This document shows positions 16,566 to 18,204 of a stretch of 18,204 nt of DNA, piece by piece. Source of the DNA: Bacillota bacterium (GTDB lineage: Bacteria > Bacillota_A > Clostridia > DSM-8532); assembly GCA_023424865.1 (NCBI GenBank), contig JAFADM010000338.1:1-18204 (forward strand). Reading direction: 5' to 3'. Each line of letters begins with the position of its first letter. The stretch's first letter is position 1. The notes under the pieces were generated by a model, which worked only from the letters and a program-made list of their open reading frames with translations, was not told the origin of the DNA and ran no database searches. Both the position numbers and the translations under genes were made by a program.

Positions 16566-17573
16566 ATGTCAGTCGTTTCCATTATAGGTGCAGGCAGCTG
16601 GGGAATCGCCCTTGGCTGCCTTCTCAATCATAAAGGCCATGAAGTTCGCATCTGGTCCCGATCCTCCTGTGAGGCGGACAAGCTCAATAAGGAAAGGGAG
16701 AATAAGGATAAGCTTCCGGGTGTAAGCATTCCGGAGGGCGTATGGTTTACCTCCGACTTGGCGCTATGCCTTCAAGGCCATGACTTTATTGTACTTGCGG
16801 TTCCGTCCCAGACCATAAGATTAAATGCAAAGGCCATGAAGCCTTTTATAGTAAAGGATTCTATTGTAGTAAGCTGCAGCAAGGGCCTGGAGGAGGGCAG
16901 CGGCCTTCGTTTAAGCCAGGTCATTGAAGAGGAGCTGCCTCAGGTTAAAACTGTGGCTCTTTACGGTCCCAGTCATGCGGAGGAAGTCGCGGCAGGAATT
17001 CCCACAACGGTGGTTTCCTGCTCGCCGGATCAGGAAGCAGCCATGGCGGTACAGGATTTATTTATGTCTCCCGCCTTTCGTGTCTATACCTCGTCCGATC
17101 TCATCGGAGCTGAAATTGGCGGTGCAATGAAAAATGTTATCGCCCTTTGCGCAGGCCTGTGCGACGGACTGGGTTACGGCGACAACAGCAAGGCCGCGCT
17201 TATGACCAGGGGCCTTACGGAAATAGCCAGGCTGGGAACGGCTATGGGGGCTAATGCCAAGACCTTCTCCGGACTTACGGGAATAGGGGATCTTATAGTT
17301 ACCTGTACCAGCCGTCACAGCCGAAACTGGCGTGCGGGTTATCTTATAGGTCAGGGGAAAACCCTTGCCGAAGCCCAGGCGGAAATCAAGATGGTGGTGG
17401 AAGGGCTGTCAGCTGTTCGCGCTGCCCGGGATATTGCCTCAAAGAATAATGTAAGCATGCCCATCGCCCAGGAAGCCTACCGTATTCTTTATGAGGGCAA
17501 GGATTTAAAAACAGCGGTATTCGATCTTATGACACGAAGCCGAAAGCATGAAACAGAGGACACGGGCTGGTAA
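16566..17573 (+). CDS. gpsA: NAD(P)-dependent glycerol-3-phosphate dehydrogenase
   Basis: GpsA reduces dihydroxyacetone phosphate to sn-glycerol 3-phosphate, which PlsY from the gene just before it then acylates. The 335-residue product has an N-terminal Rossmann domain with GAGSWG (8-13), then SCSKGLEEG (103-111) with Lys106, YGPSHAEEVA (133-142), and the catalytic Lys189 in GGAMKNVIALCAG. The C-terminal helical domain includes TGIGDL, which contacts substrate. The length is usual. AAAGGA precedes the ATG by eight bases. The last codons and the stop codon form part of the terminator stem and loop at 17547-17593. Confidence 0.97.
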   Translation: MSVVSIIGAGSWGIALGCLLNHKGHEVRIWSRSSCEADKLNKERENKDKLPGVSIPEGVWFTSDLALCLQGHDFIVLAVPSQTIRLNAKAMKPFIVKDSIVVSCSKGLEEGSGLRLSQVIEEELPQVKTVALYGPSHAEEVAAGIPTTVVSCSPDQEAAMAVQDLFMSPAFRVYTSSDLIGAEIGGAMKNVIALCAGLCDGLGYGDNSKAALMTRGLTEIARLGTAMGANAKTFSGLTGIGDLIVTCTSRHSRNWRAGYLIGQGKTLAEAQAEIKMVVEGLSAVRAARDIASKNNVSMPIAQEAYRILYEGKDLKTAVFDLMTRSRKHETEDTGW

Positions 17574-17593
17574 CCGGTGTCCTCTGTTTCATG
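17547..17593. terminator. Terminator hairpin shared by convergent gpsA and the gene remnant
   Basis: CATGAAACAGAGGACAC (17547-17563) pairs perfectly over 17 bp with GTGTCCTCTGTTTCATG (17577-17593) around a 13-base loop. The gpsA stop codon (17571-17573) lies in the loop, and the stop of the minus-strand reading frame (17589-17591) lies in the right arm. The T7 run on the plus strand (about 17606-17612) comes 12 bases after the stem, so termination there may be less than complete. Confidence 0.75.
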
Positions 17594-18042
17594 TCCTGTC
17601 ACGGTATTTTTTTATTAATAGGGCGTAGAGCGTAATCCATTTATTGCTGTTGCCGGGCTTTCCAATTTTATGATTGGGTTTGGAAAGCGCTTTATCAAGG
17701 AGATATTTACCCTCCGAATCCTTTTTGCTTTCAAGCACGCTTAAGGCTTTATCACATTCCGGCCGATTTCCTTCACCAAGAACTGCCAGGGCATAAAGAA
17801 TCATCTGAAGGCCCAGCTTTATCGGATCCAGAGGATAAAAGGTTCCGGCCATTTCGGGCACAACAAACCTTTCAGGGTTGTCATGCCGGTAAAGCACCTG
17901 CCGGTTCAGGTAATAGCCGGTAAGGCTATCCTTCCGGGGAAGGTCTTCTCCGTTTTTGTAAAGCTCCGCTGCCAGAAGCAGGTAGCTGGCGGTCAGACGA
18001 TAGCGCAGCGTCCTCAAGAAGCCAGTTTAATGCTTGTTCCAT
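17589..18042 (-). pseudogene. Remnant of a repeat-type hypothetical protein (frameshifted, probably internally deleted)
   Basis: Two reading frames together look like one broken gene. An ATG at 18042 with AGGAGG ten bases before it begins MEQALNWLLED, which resembles the start of a helical-repeat (squalene-cyclase/HEAT-like) family of hypothetical proteins as I remember it. That frame then loses its family character. The next frame, open from a TTG at 18017, gives 142 residues ending in GNSNKWITLYALLIKKY, which resembles the C-terminal end of the same family (pattern SKWITL-AL). Family members are usually several hundred residues long, so the middle seems missing. The TTG has no ribosome site of its own. 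An intact 142-residue unknown protein is the alternative. No function is proposed. Confidence 0.5.
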
Positions 18043-18066
18043 TGTCAATCAACCTCCTGATTGACA
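18043..18066 (-). promoter_or_regulatory. Perfect inverted repeat with a ribosome binding site in its loop
   Basis: On the minus strand TGTCAATCA (18066-18058) and TGATTGACA (18051-18043) pair over 9 bp, and the six-base loop is GGAGGT, the Shine-Dalgarno sequence. The ATG at 18042 follows directly. In RNA this would hold the ribosome site in a hairpin loop; in DNA it could be an operator. It is a perfect match, so a chance origin is unlikely but not excluded. Confidence 0.55.
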
Positions 18067-18096
18067 TCATACACCTGGGATGTGACAACAGCTTGT

Positions 18097-18204
18097 CTAG
18101 TTTTCCTTTTCCACGGAAACCTTGCTGTGCTTTTCGCTTTCAACCAAACATACCAGTGCGCTTTCGAGCCTGCGATCCTTAATCTTTGTCACTTTTATAA
18201 TCAT
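18097..18204 (-). CDS. Small ORF or 3' end of a gene reaching the window edge
   Basis: The frame reads 35 residues (beginning MIIKVTKIKDRRLESALVCL) to a TAG at 18097. Its ATG is the last three bases of the window, so no ribosome site can be seen, and the Met may be internal to a longer gene. The mix of charged and hydrophobic residues looks like real coding sequence, and it sits 54 bases before the remnant gene on the same strand. I do not recognise the protein. Confidence 0.35.
   Translation of the reverse strand: MIIKVTKIKDRRLESALVCLVESEKHSKVSVEKEN

Overview
The window looks like a chromosomal segment of an anaerobic, motile Firmicute of the class Clostridia. The reasons are strong AGGAGG/GGAGG ribosome binding sites, an Enterococcus-type V-ATPase operon in place of an F-type one, a motAB pair behind a sigma-D-like promoter, and a der-plsY-gpsA cluster. 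The genus cannot be fixed from sequence reading alone.

Layout. (1) 31-1978, plus strand: a DUF554 membrane protein and a class I/II PLP aminotransferase, closed by a strong bidirectional terminator (2033-2066). (2) 2093-3698, minus strand: motA then motB, the flagellar stator, with no other flagellar gene in view. (3) 3741-4138: a 400-base divergent intergenic region. It holds the motA promoter and, on the plus strand, a leader rich in mutually exclusive helices that I read as a candidate cis-regulatory RNA for the ATPase operon. (4) 4139-12931: a complete nine-gene V/A-type ATPase operon (ntpF-I-K-E-C-G-A-B-D), ended by a 14-bp-stem terminator at 13024-13060. (5) 13277-14350: a beta-lactamase-fold serine hydrolase with its own promoter and an upstream inverted repeat. 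(6) 14533-17573: der (ribosome-assembly GTPase, TTG start), plsY and gpsA, with a good sigma-A promoter before der. (7) 17589-18204, minus strand: the broken remnant of a repeat-type protein, a hairpin that presents a Shine-Dalgarno sequence in its loop, and a small ORF running to the window edge.

How the genes work together. The c-ring subunit NtpK keeps the ligand set that binds sodium in the Enterococcus hirae enzyme (Leu60, Thr63, Gln64, Tyr67, Gln110, Glu139). The ATPase is therefore most likely a sodium pump or sodium-driven ATP synthase. The adjacent stator MotB has a MotS-like membrane helix, so ATPase and flagellar motor may share one sodium gradient. GpsA makes sn-glycerol 3-phosphate and PlsY acylates it, the first two steps of phospholipid synthesis, next to the ribosome-assembly GTPase Der.

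Most genes are ordinary and confidently named. The points that deserve attention are the structured leader before ntpF, two intercistronic hairpins in the ATPase operon, the terminator shared by two convergent genes after gpsA, and the degraded gene and hairpin at the right end.
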